A stretch of DNA of 64,000 nt from Protaetiibacter mangrovi (GCF_024752305.1 NZ_JANTHX010000005.1:27050-91049); one strand, 5' to 3'; shown: positions 34,071 to 42,281, numbered from the stretch's first letter. A program made the numbers and translations. Notes: generated by a model not told the origin, from the letters alone.

Positions 34071-35298
34071 GCTCCCCGGACCTTCGCTCGCCGAGATCCG
34101 CCGTGCGCGCGAGCGCGCCTCCGTCGTCGCCGTCGTGACGCCCATGGAGGAGTCGCGGTTCCTCTCGGAGGTGCTCGGGGCGCCCGTGCACCTCAAGGCC
34201 GAGAACCTGCAGCGCACCGGGTCGTACAAGATCCGCGGGGCCTACAACCGGCTCTCGCAGCTCACCGACGACGAGCGGGCGCGCGGCGTCGTCGCGGCGT
34301 CGGCGGGCAACCACGCGCAGGGCGTCGCGCTCGCGGCGCGCGAGCTCGGCATCCGCGCCACCATCTTCATGCCGCTCGGCGTCGCGCTGCCGAAACTGCA
34401 GGCCACCCGCAACTACGGCGCCGAGGTCGTGCTGCACGGGCACGTCGTCGACGAGACGCTGCAGGCCGCCGCCGAGTTCGCCGAGCGCACCGGGGCGGTC
34501 GTCATCCCCCCGTTCGACCACCCGGACGTGGTGGCCGGTCAGGGTGGGTTGGCGCTCGAGATCCTCGAGCAGGTGCCGGATGTCGCCACCGTCGTCGTGC
34601 CGATCGGCGGAGGCGGACTGATCGCCGGCGTCGCGTCGGCGTTCGCCCAGCTCGAGCCGGAGCTCGGACGCCGTGTGCGGGTGATCGGGGTGCAGGCCGC
34701 GAACGCGGCGGCGTACCCGCCCTCGCTCGCCGCCGGCGCGCCCACGGCCATCACCACCGGGCCGACGATCGCCGACGGCATCGCGGTGGGGCGGCCGGGC
34801 GAGCTCAACTTCGCGATCGTGCGCGACGCGGTCGACCGCGTCGTGACGGTCGACGACGACGACACCGCCCGCGCGCTCGTCGTGCTGCTCGAGCGCGCGA
34901 AGCTCGTCGTCGAGCCGGCGGGAGCGGTCGGCGTCGCCGCGGCCCTCTCCGACCAGCTCGACGTCGATGGCCCGACGGTCATCCTGCTCTCGGGCGGCAA
35001 CATCGACCCCATGGTCATGGAGCGCGTGATCAGCCGCGGTCTCGCCGCCTCCCACCGCTACCTCAAGGTCAACATCCCGCTGCCCGACCGCCCCGGCCAG
35101 CTCGCCCGGATCGCCGAGCTGATCGCCGAGGCGAACGCGAACGTCGTCGAGGTGCTGCACACCCGTCACGGCTTCGGCCTGCAGATCAGCGAGGTCGAGA
35201 TCGAGATCCACATGGAGACCCGCGGCGCGGAGCACGCCGAGCTCGTGCTGCGCCGCCTCCGCGACGCCGGCTACCGCCCCCGGGTCGATCCGGTCTGA
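34063..35298 (+). CDS. ilvA: Threonine ammonia-lyase (threonine deaminase)
   Basis: A 411-residue PLP enzyme that converts L-threonine to 2-oxobutyrate, either for isoleucine synthesis or catabolism. The PLP lysine is Lys56 in RTGSYKIRGAYN. The phosphate-binding glycine loop is PIGGGGL and the substrate loop is AASAGNHAQG. A C-terminal ACT-like domain (about residues 325-405, LPDRPGQLARIAELIAEANANVVEV) suggests allosteric control by amino acids. GTG 34063 is preferred over a start at 34030, which would add residues of no family similarity. The eight-base overlap with the AI-2E gene suggests coupled translation. Confidence 0.92.
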   Translation: MTELPGPSLAEIRRARERASVVAVVTPMEESRFLSEVLGAPVHLKAENLQRTGSYKIRGAYNRLSQLTDDERARGVVAASAGNHAQGVALAARELGIRATIFMPLGVALPKLQATRNYGAEVVLHGHVVDETLQAAAEFAERTGAVVIPPFDHPDVVAGQGGLALEILEQVPDVATVVVPIGGGGLIAGVASAFAQLEPELGRRVRVIGVQAANAAAYPPSLAAGAPTAITTGPTIADGIAVGRPGELNFAIVRDAVDRVVTVDDDDTARALVVLLERAKLVVEPAGAVGVAAALSDQLDVDGPTVILLSGGNIDPMVMERVISRGLAASHRYLKVNIPLPDRPGQLARIAELIAEANANVVEVLHTRHGFGLQISEVEIEIHMETRGAEHAELVLRRLRDAGYRPRVDPV

Positions 35299-35370
35299 TT
35301 CTTCTTGCGCCGCGGTGATCCGCGACGCTCCGCTCCGCCGGGCGCGCCCGGCTGCGCGGGTTCTCGCCTC

Positions 35371-35422
35371 TTGACGTGAGTCGCATCACGCGTAATATAG
35401 GTAACCACCTATACAAAGGAGG
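35371..35422 (+). promoter_or_regulatory. Promoter and operator of the SRPBCC-arsR operon (TATAGGT-AACC-ACCTATA)
   Basis: A -35 TTGACG (35371-35376) and -10 TAATAT (35393-35398) are 16 bases apart. A perfect inverted repeat with seven-base arms TATAGGT and ACCTATA (35396-35413) overlaps the -10 and start region. AAAGGAGG follows at 35415-35422. The ArsR protein of the operon is the likely repressor. Confidence 0.75.
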
Positions 35423-35427
35423 ATGCG

Positions 35428-36075
35428 ATGACGCTGCTCGACGACCCCATCGGAACCGCGGGGCTGGTGACGCGCGAACTGCGCACGGGGGAGCGCGGCG
35501 GTGCCCCCACCCGCATCGCGATCGCGCGGCGCGAGTACCGCGCCGACGCCGACGACCTCTGGAGCGCGCTCACCGATCCGCAGCGCATCCCCCGCTGGTT
35601 CCTGCCGATCTCCGGCGACCTGAGCGTCGGCGGCCGGTACGAGCTGACGGGCAACGCCTCGGGCACGGTCGAGAGCTGCGACCCGCCGCGCTCCTTCGCC
35701 ATCACCTGGGAGATGATGGGCGCGCCGTCCTGGGTCACGATCACGCTGACGCCGGGCGGGGAGGGCACCGAGCTGGAGCTCGTGCACGAGGCGCACGTGC
35801 CGGAGGAGTTCTGGAGCGTGTACGGCCCCGGCGCCGTCGGCATCGGCTGGGACGGGGCGCTGCTCGGCCTCGGACTGCACCTCGACTCGGGCGACACCGT
35901 GGATCCCGCGCTCGCGACCACCTTCCCGCTCACCGAGGAGGGGCGGGCGTTCCACCGTGCCGCCGCCGACGGGTGGACCGAGGCGGCGATCGCCGCGGGC
36001 GAGGATCCGGATGCGATGCGCGCGGCGGGCGACGGCGCCTACGCCTTCTACACGACCGCCCCGGAGGGCTCGTGA
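35428..36075 (+). CDS. SRPBCC (AHSA1/START-like) protein
   Basis: A 215-residue protein. After a 30-residue N-terminal part the SRPBCC fold runs from about 28 to 150: ARREYRADADDLWSALTDPQRIPRWFLPISGDLSVGGRYEL and the strand ITLTPGGEGTELELVHEA. It forms a hydrophobic pocket that binds a small molecule. Pairs of such a protein with an ArsR regulator are common in actinobacteria and are thought to sense or handle toxic organics. ATG 35428 follows AAAGGAGG closely. Its stop overlaps the arsR start (GTGA). Confidence 0.82.
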   Translation: MTLLDDPIGTAGLVTRELRTGERGGAPTRIAIARREYRADADDLWSALTDPQRIPRWFLPISGDLSVGGRYELTGNASGTVESCDPPRSFAITWEMMGAPSWVTITLTPGGEGTELELVHEAHVPEEFWSVYGPGAVGIGWDGALLGLGLHLDSGDTVDPALATTFPLTEEGRAFHRAAADGWTEAAIAAGEDPDAMRAAGDGAYAFYTTAPEGS

Positions 36076-36446
36076 GCGCGGAGCCCGCCGCCGTGTTCGA
36101 GGCGCTCGGGGATCCCGTGCGCCGGCACCTCGTGCTGCTCGCCTCGGCGGGGGAGCAGCCGGCGGGGGCCCTCGTCGAGGGCGTGCAGCGGGTGCAGGCC
36201 ATCTCGCAGCCGTCCGTCTCGCAGCATCTCAAGGTGCTGCGCGACGCGGGCCTGCTGACGGTGCGCGCCGAGGGCACCCGGCGCTTCTACGCGCTCGCCC
36301 CGGATGCGGTGGCGTCCGCCCAGGACTGGCTCGCCGCCCTCGTCGACCCGCTGGCCGGCCTGGCGAACCCGCTCGACGCCCTCGACACCGAGCTGGCCCG
36401 CGGCCGCCGCGCGGCGCGCGCGGAGCCGGGCGCAGCCTCCGCCTGA
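36072..36446 (+). CDS. ArsR-family winged-helix regulator
   Basis: A 124-residue regulator that begins EPAAVFEALGDPVRRHLVLLAS, the standard ArsR start. The recognition helix is AISQPSVSQHLKVLRDAGLLTVRAEGTRRFYALA. There is no typical metal-binding Cys cluster, and the protein has no cysteines at all, so it is not a classic metal sensor. GTG 36072 overlaps the SRPBCC stop by four bases. It probably represses its own operon at the TATAGGT/ACCTATA site. Two hairpins follow. Confidence 0.88.
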   Translation: MSAEPAAVFEALGDPVRRHLVLLASAGEQPAGALVEGVQRVQAISQPSVSQHLKVLRDAGLLTVRAEGTRRFYALAPDAVASAQDWLAALVDPLAGLANPLDALDTELARGRRAARAEPGAASA

Positions 36447-36448
36447 CT

Positions 36449-36510
36449 CCCCGAGAGTACGCACTTCCTCGTACTTTCGGGGCTGAGAGTACGCGGAAGC
36501 GCGTACTCTC
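36449..36510. terminator. Two hairpins between convergent arsR and greA
   Basis: CCCCGAGAGTACG (36449-36461) pairs with CGTACTTTCGGGG (36470-36482) with one mismatch. GAGAGTACGC (36485-36494) pairs perfectly with GCGTACTCTC (36501-36510). They share the AGAGTACG word. Position suits a bidirectional terminator. Confidence 0.6.
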
Positions 36511-36528
36511 GCGGGATGGGGCGGCGGG

Positions 36529-37014
36529 TCAGCCGTGGAAGGTCTCGACCGCCACGATCTCCACGGGGATCTCGCGGCCGTTCGGGGCCGTGTAGCTGAG
36601 GGTGTCGCCGACCTTGTGGCCGAGGATCGCCTGACCGATCGGGCTGGACTCCGGATAGACGTCGAGATCCTCGGTGTCGCTCGCGATCTCGCGGTTGCCG
36701 AGCAGGAACGTCGAGGTGTCGCCGGCGATCTTCGCCGTCACGAGGGTGCCCGGGGCGACCGTGCCATCCGACTCGGGGGCCTCGCCGACCGTCGCGGTGC
36801 GCAGCAGCTCGGTGAGCTGACGGATGCGGGCCTCGATCTTGCCCTGCTCGTCCTTCGCGGCGTGGTAGCCGCCGTTCTCCTTGAGGTCGCCCTCCTCGCG
36901 CGCCGCCTCGATCTTCTTGGCGATGTCGACGCGCGCGGGACCCTCCAGCTCGGCCAGTTCCGCCTTCAGGCGGTCGAAGGACTCCTGGGTGAGCCACGTC
37001 GTGGTCTCGGGCAT
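36529..37014 (-). CDS. greA: Transcription elongation factor GreA
   Basis: A 161-residue factor that enters the RNA polymerase secondary channel and stimulates cleavage of backtracked RNA. The N-terminal coiled coil holds the hallmark REEGDLKENGGYHAAKDEQGK (residues about 39-58) with the tip acidic residues. The C-terminal globular domain ends with VGDTLSYTAPNGREIPVEIVAVE. ATG 37014 has GAGGAG four bases upstream. A perfect nine-base hairpin lies in the leader, about 21 bases before the start codon. DUF4307 lies directly upstream in the same direction. Confidence 0.95.
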   Translation of the reverse strand: MPETTTWLTQESFDRLKAELAELEGPARVDIAKKIEAAREEGDLKENGGYHAAKDEQGKIEARIRQLTELLRTATVGEAPESDGTVAPGTLVTAKIAGDTSTFLLGNREIASDTEDLDVYPESSPIGQAILGHKVGDTLSYTAPNGREIPVEIVAVETFHG

Positions 37015-37034
37015 GCTGCTCCTCACAAACAATC

Positions 37035-37057
37035 GAGACCGGCACTCGGCCGGTCTC
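37035..37057 (-). promoter_or_regulatory. Leader hairpin upstream of greA
   Basis: GAGACCGGC (37035-37043) pairs perfectly with GCCGGTCTC (37049-37057) around a five-base loop, 21 bases before the greA ATG on the minus strand. A TAGGCT hexamer further upstream overlaps the end of DUF4307. The hairpin may be an attenuator or an mRNA processing site. Confidence 0.45.
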
Positions 37058-37082
37058 CACAGGGTGATACGTTCCGGACAGC

Positions 37083-37523
37083 CTAGGCCAGTTCGGCCGC
37101 CACCGCATCCGCGGCCGCCGAGGCGTCGGGCAGCCAGCAGCGGTAGACCGAGCCGCCCACGTAGGGCTCGCTCGTGCGCACGGTCGCCGAGAGGGTGCGG
37201 GTGGTCTCCGAGGACGGCGGCACCTCGACCACCAGCCAACCGACCACGGCGTGGTTCTCGCTCGTCGCCTGGACCGCGCAGGAGACGGCGGTGTCGGCCG
37301 GAGCGGTGAGCTGCCAGCGCACCTCGACCGTCGAGGCCGTCAGCTCCCGGTATCCGACGTCCTTCGCCTCGATCGACGCGGCAGGGCTCAGCAGCCCCGC
37401 CCACACCACCCAGGCGACGACGACCACCGCGACGCCGATCGCCGCGCCGATCGCGACGAATCGCGCGCGCGCACGGCGTGCGGGGGTGCGTCCGTACCTC
37501 GCGTCGAGGTCGTGTGCGGTCAA
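37083..37523 (-). CDS. DUF4307 membrane protein
   Basis: A 146-residue protein of unknown function found next to greA in many actinobacteria. It starts with the family motif DARYGRTP, has one membrane helix (about residues 22-46) and an extracellular beta-rich domain with two cysteines (VSCAVQA and YRCWLP) that could form a disulfide. The start is TTG 37523 with GGGAG five bases upstream; no ATG or GTG fits the conserved N-terminus. It is divergent from a small membrane protein gene. Confidence 0.83.
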   Translation of the reverse strand: MTAHDLDARYGRTPARRARARFVAIGAAIGVAVVVVAWVVWAGLLSPAASIEAKDVGYRELTASTVEVRWQLTAPADTAVSCAVQATSENHAVVGWLVVEVPPSSETTRTLSATVRTSEPYVGGSVYRCWLPDASAAADAVAAELA

Positions 37524-37581
37524 GAGGTCTCCCGGCTCGGATTACGCTGGTCCCAGGCTATTCGCTTCGGAAAGGGCGATC

Positions 37582-37815
37582 GTGCTCCACATCCTCTGGG
37601 CGGCGACGCCCACCCCCTCGCCGACACCGGCGTTCGACGAGAACCTCGTCACCCCCGGCGTCGTCGGGTTCTTCGTGACCCTCGGGCTCATCATCGCCAC
37701 GATCGGCCTGCTCATCAGTCTCAACCGCCGCATCCGCCGTGTGAACAACCGCGCCGCGATCGCCGAGCAGCTCGACGCCGAAGAGGCCGCCGCCGAGGAC
37801 CGCCCCGAGGCCTGA
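37582..37815 (+). CDS. Small single-pass membrane protein
   Basis: A 77-residue protein I do not recognise by name. After a short Pro/Thr-rich N-terminus (WAATPTPSPTPAFDENLVTPG) there is one membrane helix (about residues 27-49, VGFFVTLGLIIATIGLLISLN). A basic RRIRRVNNR stretch follows, then an acidic Ala/Glu tail. The positive-inside rule places the C-terminus in the cytoplasm. GTG 37582 has AAAGGG five bases upstream. It is convergent with the hemolysin III gene (one-base gap) and divergent from DUF4307. Confidence 0.72.
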   Translation: MLHILWAATPTPSPTPAFDENLVTPGVVGFFVTLGLIIATIGLLISLNRRIRRVNNRAAIAEQLDAEEAAAEDRPEA

Positions 37816-37816
37816 C

Positions 37817-38614
37817 TCAGCTGTAGGCGGGGTTCATCACGATCAAGAGGATCGCCGTCCAGTGGCACAGGAACGCGATCACGGTGCAGGCGTGGAACAG
37901 TTCGTGGAACCCGAACACGCCGGGCGCCGGATTCGGGCGCTTGAGCGCGTAGAACACGGCACCGACGGTGTAGGAGACGCCGCCGACGAGCACCAGCACC
38001 ATCATCGCGACGTTCGCGTTCACGAGGTCGACGATGTACATCATCGCCGCCCAGCCGAGGGCCACGTAGAGCGGCACGTAGAGCCAGCGCGGCGCCTTGA
38101 GCCAGAAGATCCGGAAGCCGATCCCGAGCAGGGCGCCGCCCCAGACGATCGAGAGCAGCACCACCGCCTTGTCGGGCGGCAGGGCGCACACGGCGAGCGG
38201 CGTGTAGGTGCCGGCGATCAGCAGGAAGATGTTGGAGTGGTCGAGCCGGCGGAAGACCGCCTTGACCTTCGGCGACCAGTTGAAGCGGTGGTAGGTGGCC
38301 GAGATGCCGAACAGCAGCAGCGAACTCGCCATGAACACCGCCGACGCCCACTTGGCGGCCGCACCGTCGGCGAGGCAGATGAGCACGATCCCCGCGGCGA
38401 TCGCGAGCGGGAAGGTGCCCGCGTGGATCCAGCCCCGCCAGAGCGGCTTCGTCTCGACCGGCGGATGATCGAGCTCGTCCTCGAGGAACGGCAGGTTCGG
38501 CAGACCCGCGGCGGGTTCGGCCTCCGCGCGCGCCTCGTCCGCGGTCGGCGACCCGGGCAGTTCGCCGCCGGCGGCGTCGGACGGGTTGTCGGTCGGGGCC
38601 GGCGCGGCAGTCAT
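37817..38614 (-). CDS. Hemolysin III (TrhA/PAQR-like) membrane protein
   Basis: A 265-residue protein with a disordered acidic N-terminus of about 55 residues and seven membrane helices. The PAQR-type metal ligands are visible: SATYHRFNWS after the second helix and HELFHACTVIAFLCHW near the end. The bacterial family is named hemolysin III but is now linked to membrane energetics and fluidity control. ATG 38614 is preceded by TACGAT at six bases on the minus strand, giving a leaderless start. It is divergent from uppS. Confidence 0.86.
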   Translation of the reverse strand: MTAAPAPTDNPSDAAGGELPGSPTADEARAEAEPAAGLPNLPFLEDELDHPPVETKPLWRGWIHAGTFPLAIAAGIVLICLADGAAAKWASAVFMASSLLLFGISATYHRFNWSPKVKAVFRRLDHSNIFLLIAGTYTPLAVCALPPDKAVVLLSIVWGGALLGIGFRIFWLKAPRWLYVPLYVALGWAAMMYIVDLVNANVAMMVLVLVGGVSYTVGAVFYALKRPNPAPGVFGFHELFHACTVIAFLCHWTAILLIVMNPAYS

Positions 38615-38620
38615 GGTGCG

Positions 38621-38694
38621 ATCGTAGCCGGGGGTCCATCACGCATCCTGGGAGCGTCGGCCGGATCGCCGCGCGGGCCCGGGTCGGCTAGCGT
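38621..38694. promoter_or_regulatory. Divergent leaderless promoters for hemolysin III (TACGAT) and uppS (TAGCGT)
   Basis: Minus strand: TACGAT (38626 down to 38621), six bases, then ATG 38614. Plus strand: TAGCGT (38689-38694), TGCTCC, then GTG 38701. Both have the six-base spacing. Confidence 0.6.
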
Positions 38695-38700
38695 TGCTCC

Positions 38701-39486
38701 GTGAGTCAGCGGCAGGGTCCAGGCGGCACGGGACCGCTCTACGGCCTCTACCAGGCTCGGCTGCGCCGCCAGCTGCAGGGGGCGACCCTGCCGCAGCACG
38801 TCGCGATGATCATCGACGGCAACCGGCGCTGGGCCCGCGAGCGGGCGCTCGAGACCGCCGCGCACGGTCACCGCGCGGGGGCCGAGAAGATGCGCGAGTT
38901 CCTCGGCTGGTGCGACGAGCTCGGCATCAGGGTGGTCACCATCTACCTGCTGTCCACCGACAACCTCACCGGGCGATCGGACGACGAGCTCGACCAGCTG
39001 TTCGAGATCATCGCCGACCTCGCCGACGACCTCTCCCGAGCCGCCGACTGGCGCATCCAGCACGTCGGCACCACCGACGGGCTCCCCGAGCCCCTCGTCG
39101 GGGCGCTGCGCGCCGCCGCCGACCGCACCTCCGGCAACGTCGGGCTGCACGTGAACCTCGCCGTCGGCTACGGCGGGCGCCGCGAGATCGCGGATGCCAT
39201 GCGCAGCATCGTGCGCGACCACGGCGAGCGCGGCGGCAGCGTCGAGGAGCTGGCCGGCATCCTGACCCCCGAGCTGATCGGCGAGCACCTCTACACCCAG
39301 GGTCAGCCCGACCCCGATCTGATCATCCGCACCTCGGGGGAGCAGCGCCTCTCGGACTTCATGCTGTGGCAGTCGGCCCACAGCGAGTTCTACTTCGTCG
39401 AGGCGCTCGGTCCCGACCTGCGCGAGGTCGACTTCCTGCGCGCCCTGCGCGCCTACGCGACGCGGCACCGCCGCTACGGACAGTGA
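38701..39486 (+). CDS. uppS: Isoprenyl (undecaprenyl/decaprenyl) diphosphate synthase
   Basis: A 261-residue cis-prenyltransferase that elongates farnesyl or geranyl diphosphate with isopentenyl diphosphate to make the lipid carrier for cell-wall synthesis. The catalytic Asp39 sits in AMIIDGNRRWAR. Further conserved blocks are GHRAGAEKMREFLGWC, YLLSTDNLTGRS and the C-terminal PDLIIRTSGEQRLSDFMLWQSAHSEFYF. Actinobacteria have several homologues with different chain lengths, so the exact product is not certain. GTG 38701 is fixed by the leaderless promoter. Confidence 0.93.
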   Translation: MSQRQGPGGTGPLYGLYQARLRRQLQGATLPQHVAMIIDGNRRWARERALETAAHGHRAGAEKMREFLGWCDELGIRVVTIYLLSTDNLTGRSDDELDQLFEIIADLADDLSRAADWRIQHVGTTDGLPEPLVGALRAAADRTSGNVGLHVNLAVGYGGRREIADAMRSIVRDHGERGGSVEELAGILTPELIGEHLYTQGQPDPDLIIRTSGEQRLSDFMLWQSAHSEFYFVEALGPDLREVDFLRALRAYATRHRRYGQ

Positions 39487-39493
39487 GGCCCCT

Positions 39494-40621
39494 GTGACCC
39501 TCGACATCGACGACTACGCCGCGCGTTTCCACGAGGAGCCCGGCTACCTCGACTTCGCGGGGGTCGGGCCGATCGGCGACACCGTGCGCGCCGAGACCGA
39601 GGCCTTCCAGACGCTGCTCGCGGGGGGACGTTTCGGGTCGTTCGCCCCGATCTTCGAGCAGAGCGCCCGCGTGCGCGCCGCCGTCTCGGCCGTCACCGGG
39701 TTCCGCCCCGAGCAGATCGCGTTCCAGCCGAACACGAGCCAGGGCCTCATGCACGCGCTGTTCGGGGTCACCGGCGGCGTCGCCCTCTCGGCCGCCGAGT
39801 TCCCCTCGCTCACCTTCGCCACCGTGCGCGCCCAGGAGGCGCTCGGCGTCGCCCAGCCGCTGTGGCTCGAGACCGATCACGGGCGCGTCACCCCCGGCAA
39901 CATCCGCGACCAGCTCGACAGCTCGGTCGTCGCCGTGGCGGTGAGCCTCGTCGACTTCCGCACGGGCTACCTCGTCGACCTCGAGGGCATCCGCCAGGTG
40001 ATCGGCGACCGGCTCCTCATCGTCGACGCCATCCAGGGCTTCGGCGTCGTCGACGCGCCCTACCAGGTGGCGGATGTCGTGGTCGCGGGCGGGCAGAAGT
40101 GGGCCCGCGCCGGCTGGGGCACCGGCTTCCTCGCCCTCTCGGACCACGCGCTCGAGCACCTGACGCCCGTCTGGTCGGGTTTCACCGGCACCGAGTCCGA
40201 GGGCATGCCGCTCGACGAGGTCCTGCCGCCGGCGCCCGACGCACGCGCGTATGCGGTCTCGAACGCGGACCCGATCGCCATGGCGCGCTTCTCGGCCGCC
40301 CTCGAGGAGATCGCCGAGGTGGGCGTCGCGGCGATCCACGCCCGCGTCGCCGAACGGGTGAGCGCCGTCATCGACACGGCCGACGAGTTCGCCCTGCCGG
40401 TCGTCTCGCCGCGTGCCGAGGCGGAGCGCGCCGGCATCGTCATCGTGCGGCCCGAGCCCGACCAGCTCACGATGCTCGCCGCGGCCCTGCACAACCACGG
40501 GGTGAGCGTGACGGTGCGCGGCGGCACGGTGCGCCTCGCCCCGCACGCCTCGACCGACGCCGAGACGCTCGCCATGCTCCGCTCCGCGCTCACGTCCTTC
40601 GCCACGGCATCCGGTCGCTGA
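39494..40621 (+). CDS. Class V aminotransferase-fold PLP enzyme
   Basis: A 375-residue PLP-dependent protein of the NifS/serine-glyoxylate aminotransferase fold. The PLP lysine is Lys202 in VAGGQKWARAGWGTGFL, and the ring-stacking Asp178 is in LIVDAIQGFG. The N-terminal FAPIFEQSARVRAAVSAVTGF and QPNTSQGLMHALF are typical. Substrate could be an amino acid, cysteine-type sulfur donor or kynurenine-like compound. GTG 39494 lies seven bases after the uppS stop, so the two are probably co-transcribed. Confidence 0.82.
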   Translation: MTLDIDDYAARFHEEPGYLDFAGVGPIGDTVRAETEAFQTLLAGGRFGSFAPIFEQSARVRAAVSAVTGFRPEQIAFQPNTSQGLMHALFGVTGGVALSAAEFPSLTFATVRAQEALGVAQPLWLETDHGRVTPGNIRDQLDSSVVAVAVSLVDFRTGYLVDLEGIRQVIGDRLLIVDAIQGFGVVDAPYQVADVVVAGGQKWARAGWGTGFLALSDHALEHLTPVWSGFTGTESEGMPLDEVLPPAPDARAYAVSNADPIAMARFSAALEEIAEVGVAAIHARVAERVSAVIDTADEFALPVVSPRAEAERAGIVIVRPEPDQLTMLAAALHNHGVSVTVRGGTVRLAPHASTDAETLAMLRSALTSFATASGR

Positions 40622-40686
40622 GAAGAGTTCACGAGCGCGTAACACGGCCCACGCGTGTCGCGCCCCGGGATGCGCCGACCCGGGCT

Positions 40687-40806
40687 TAGCGTCGGGTCAT
40701 CGGGCACCGTGCCCGGTCGGAGCGGCCACATAAGTTCGCACCGCTGAGCCCCTGGCCGATCCGCGACAGGATCCGGGTGGCGTGCCCACCCGGGGATGGA
40801 GTGGGA
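40687..40806 (+). ncRNA. Promoter and structured 5' leader of phoH2 (candidate cis-regulatory RNA)
   Basis: TAGCGT (40687-40692) predicts transcription from about 40699. The 108-base leader can form four stems: CGGGCA/TGCCCG (40701-40715), GCGG/CCGC (40722-40744), GATCC/GGATC (40758-40773) and CCGGGTGG/CCACCCGG (40773-40793). The last stem abuts and partly covers the ribosome binding region GGGGATGGAG (40792-40801). This suggests translational control. I cannot match it to a known riboswitch class. Confidence 0.5.
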
Positions 40807-42162
40807 GTGCCCGCGCTCGACAAGCCCCAGCAGAAGTCCACGACCGGCGCAGTTCAGGATCGGAAGCAGGGGGAGCGCACCTATGTGCTCGACACCTCCG
40901 TGCTGCTGAGCGACCCGCGCTCCATCTACCGGTTCGCCGAGCACTCCGTCGTGCTCCCCGTGGTCGTGGTGACCGAACTCGAGGCCAAGCGCCACGATCC
41001 CGAGATCGGCTACTTCGCACGCCAATCCCTGCGGATCCTCGACGACCTGCGGGTCGAGCACGAGCGGCTCGACTTCCCGATCGTGGTGGGCGACAACGGC
41101 GGCACGCTGCGTGTCGAGCTCAACCACTCGAACATGTCGGTGCTGCCCTCGGGGCTGCAGCTGAACGACAACGACTCCCGCATCCTCGCGGTCGCGATGA
41201 ACTTGGCCAACGACGGTCTCGACGTCGTCGTGGTCTCGAAGGACCTGCCGCTGCGCGTCAAGGCCGCGTCGATCGGTCTCGCCGCCGAGGAGTACCGTGC
41301 CGAGCTCGCGGTGGACTCCGGATGGACGGGGGTCGCCGACCTGGAGATCTCGGCCGAGCAGATGGCGGATCTGTACGACACCGAGACCCTCGTCTCGCGG
41401 CAGGTGCAGGACCTGCCGGTGAACACGAGCCTCGTCATCCACTCCGAGCGCGGCTCGGCCCTCGGGCGCGTGACCGGCCGCGGCGAGCTCAAGCTCGTGC
41501 GCGGCGATCGCGACGTGTTCGGACTGCACGGCCGCAGCGCCGAGCAGCGCCTCGCGATCGACCTGCTGCTCGACCAGGAGGTCGGCATCGTGTCGCTCGG
41601 CGGTCGCGCCGGCACCGGCAAGTCGGCGCTCGCGCTGTGCGCGGGTCTCGAGGCGGTGCTGGAGAAGCAGCAGCACCGCAAGATCATGGTGTTCCGTCCC
41701 CTCTACGCGGTCGGCGGCCAGGAGCTCGGCTACCTGCCCGGCGACAAGGAGGAGAAGATGAGCCCCTGGGGCCAGGCGGTGTTCGACACGCTCGGCGCCC
41801 TGGTCTCCGAGAACGTGCTCGACGAGGTGGTGGAGCGCGGCATCCTCGAGGTGCTGCCGCTCACCCACATCCGCGGGCGCTCGCTGCACGACGCGTTCGT
41901 GATCGTCGACGAGGCGCAGTCGCTGGAGCGCAACGTGCTGCTGACGGTGCTCTCGCGGATCGGCCAGAACTCGCGGGTCGTGCTCACCCACGACGTCGCC
42001 CAGCGCGACAACCTGCGCGTCGGCCGCCACGACGGCGTCGCCTCGGTGATCGAGACCCTCAAGGGCAACGCGCTCTTCGGCCACATCACCCTGACCCGCT
42101 CGGAGCGCTCCGCGATCGCGGCGCTCGTCACCGAGCTGCTGGAGTCCAACGAGCTCGCCTGA
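40807..42162 (+). CDS. phoH2: PhoH2-type protein: PIN ribonuclease domain fused to PhoH ATPase
   Basis: About 451 residues. The N-terminal PIN domain (about 22-160) begins [14 protein letters not shown] with the first acidic metal ligand Asp29 and has further acidic positions in [10 protein letters not shown] and [11 protein letters not shown]. The C-terminal PhoH helicase-like domain (about 240-450) has Walker [11 protein letters not shown] (Lys272) and Walker [10 protein letters not shown]. PhoH2 proteins unwind and cleave RNA; in mycobacteria they are paired with a PhoAT antitoxin, not obvious here. GTG 40807 has GGAG five bases upstream, but GTG 40801 is also possible. Confidence 0.9.
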   Translation: MPALDKPQQKSTTGAVQDRKQGERTYVLDTSVLLSDPRSIYRFAEHSVVLPVVVVTELEAKRHDPEIGYFARQSLRILDDLRVEHERLDFPIVVGDNGGTLRVELNHSNMSVLPSGLQLNDNDSRILAVAMNLANDGLDVVVVSKDLPLRVKAASIGLAAEEYRAELAVDSGWTGVADLEISAEQMADLYDTETLVSRQVQDLPVNTSLVIHSERGSALGRVTGRGELKLVRGDRDVFGLHGRSAEQRLAIDLLLDQEVGIVSLGGRAGTGKSALALCAGLEAVLEKQQHRKIMVFRPLYAVGGQELGYLPGDKEEKMSPWGQAVFDTLGALVSENVLDEVVERGILEVLPLTHIRGRSLHDAFVIVDEAQSLERNVLLTVLSRIGQNSRVVLTHDVAQRDNLRVGRHDGVASVIETLKGNALFGHITLTRSERSAIAALVTELLESNELA

Positions 42163-42179
42163 TCGGCGTCCGACCCCCT

Positions 42180-42261
42180 CAGAAATGCAGGAGATCCGGG
42201 TCGCCGCCCCCGTGGTGACGGGAGTCGGCGGCCCGGATCCGTGTCTTCTCCTGCATTTCTG
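42180..42261. repeat. 82-bp intergenic palindromic repeat, copy B
   Basis: Arms CAGAAATGCAGGAGA (42180-42194) and TCTCCTGCATTTCTG (42247-42261) are perfect. Pairing continues inward (TCCGGG/CCCGGA, CGCCG/CGGCG, CCGT/ACGG). It lies between the convergent phoH2 and fumC stops. Confidence 0.85.
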
Positions 42262-42281
42262 CGGATGCGGCGGTTCCCGGA

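Noticed and set aside
30723-34229. Long minus-strand frame of 1,168 codons
   Set aside because: Only its last part is a real gene (ABC permease 1, 30723-31580). The rest lies out of frame over the binding-protein gene or antisense to the AI-2E gene.
40699-40800. Known riboswitch call (c-di-AMP, TPP or guanidine) for the phoH2 leader
   Set aside because: Single words look similar to the ydaO class, but the conserved core blocks of each class are missing. Reported as an unassigned leader.
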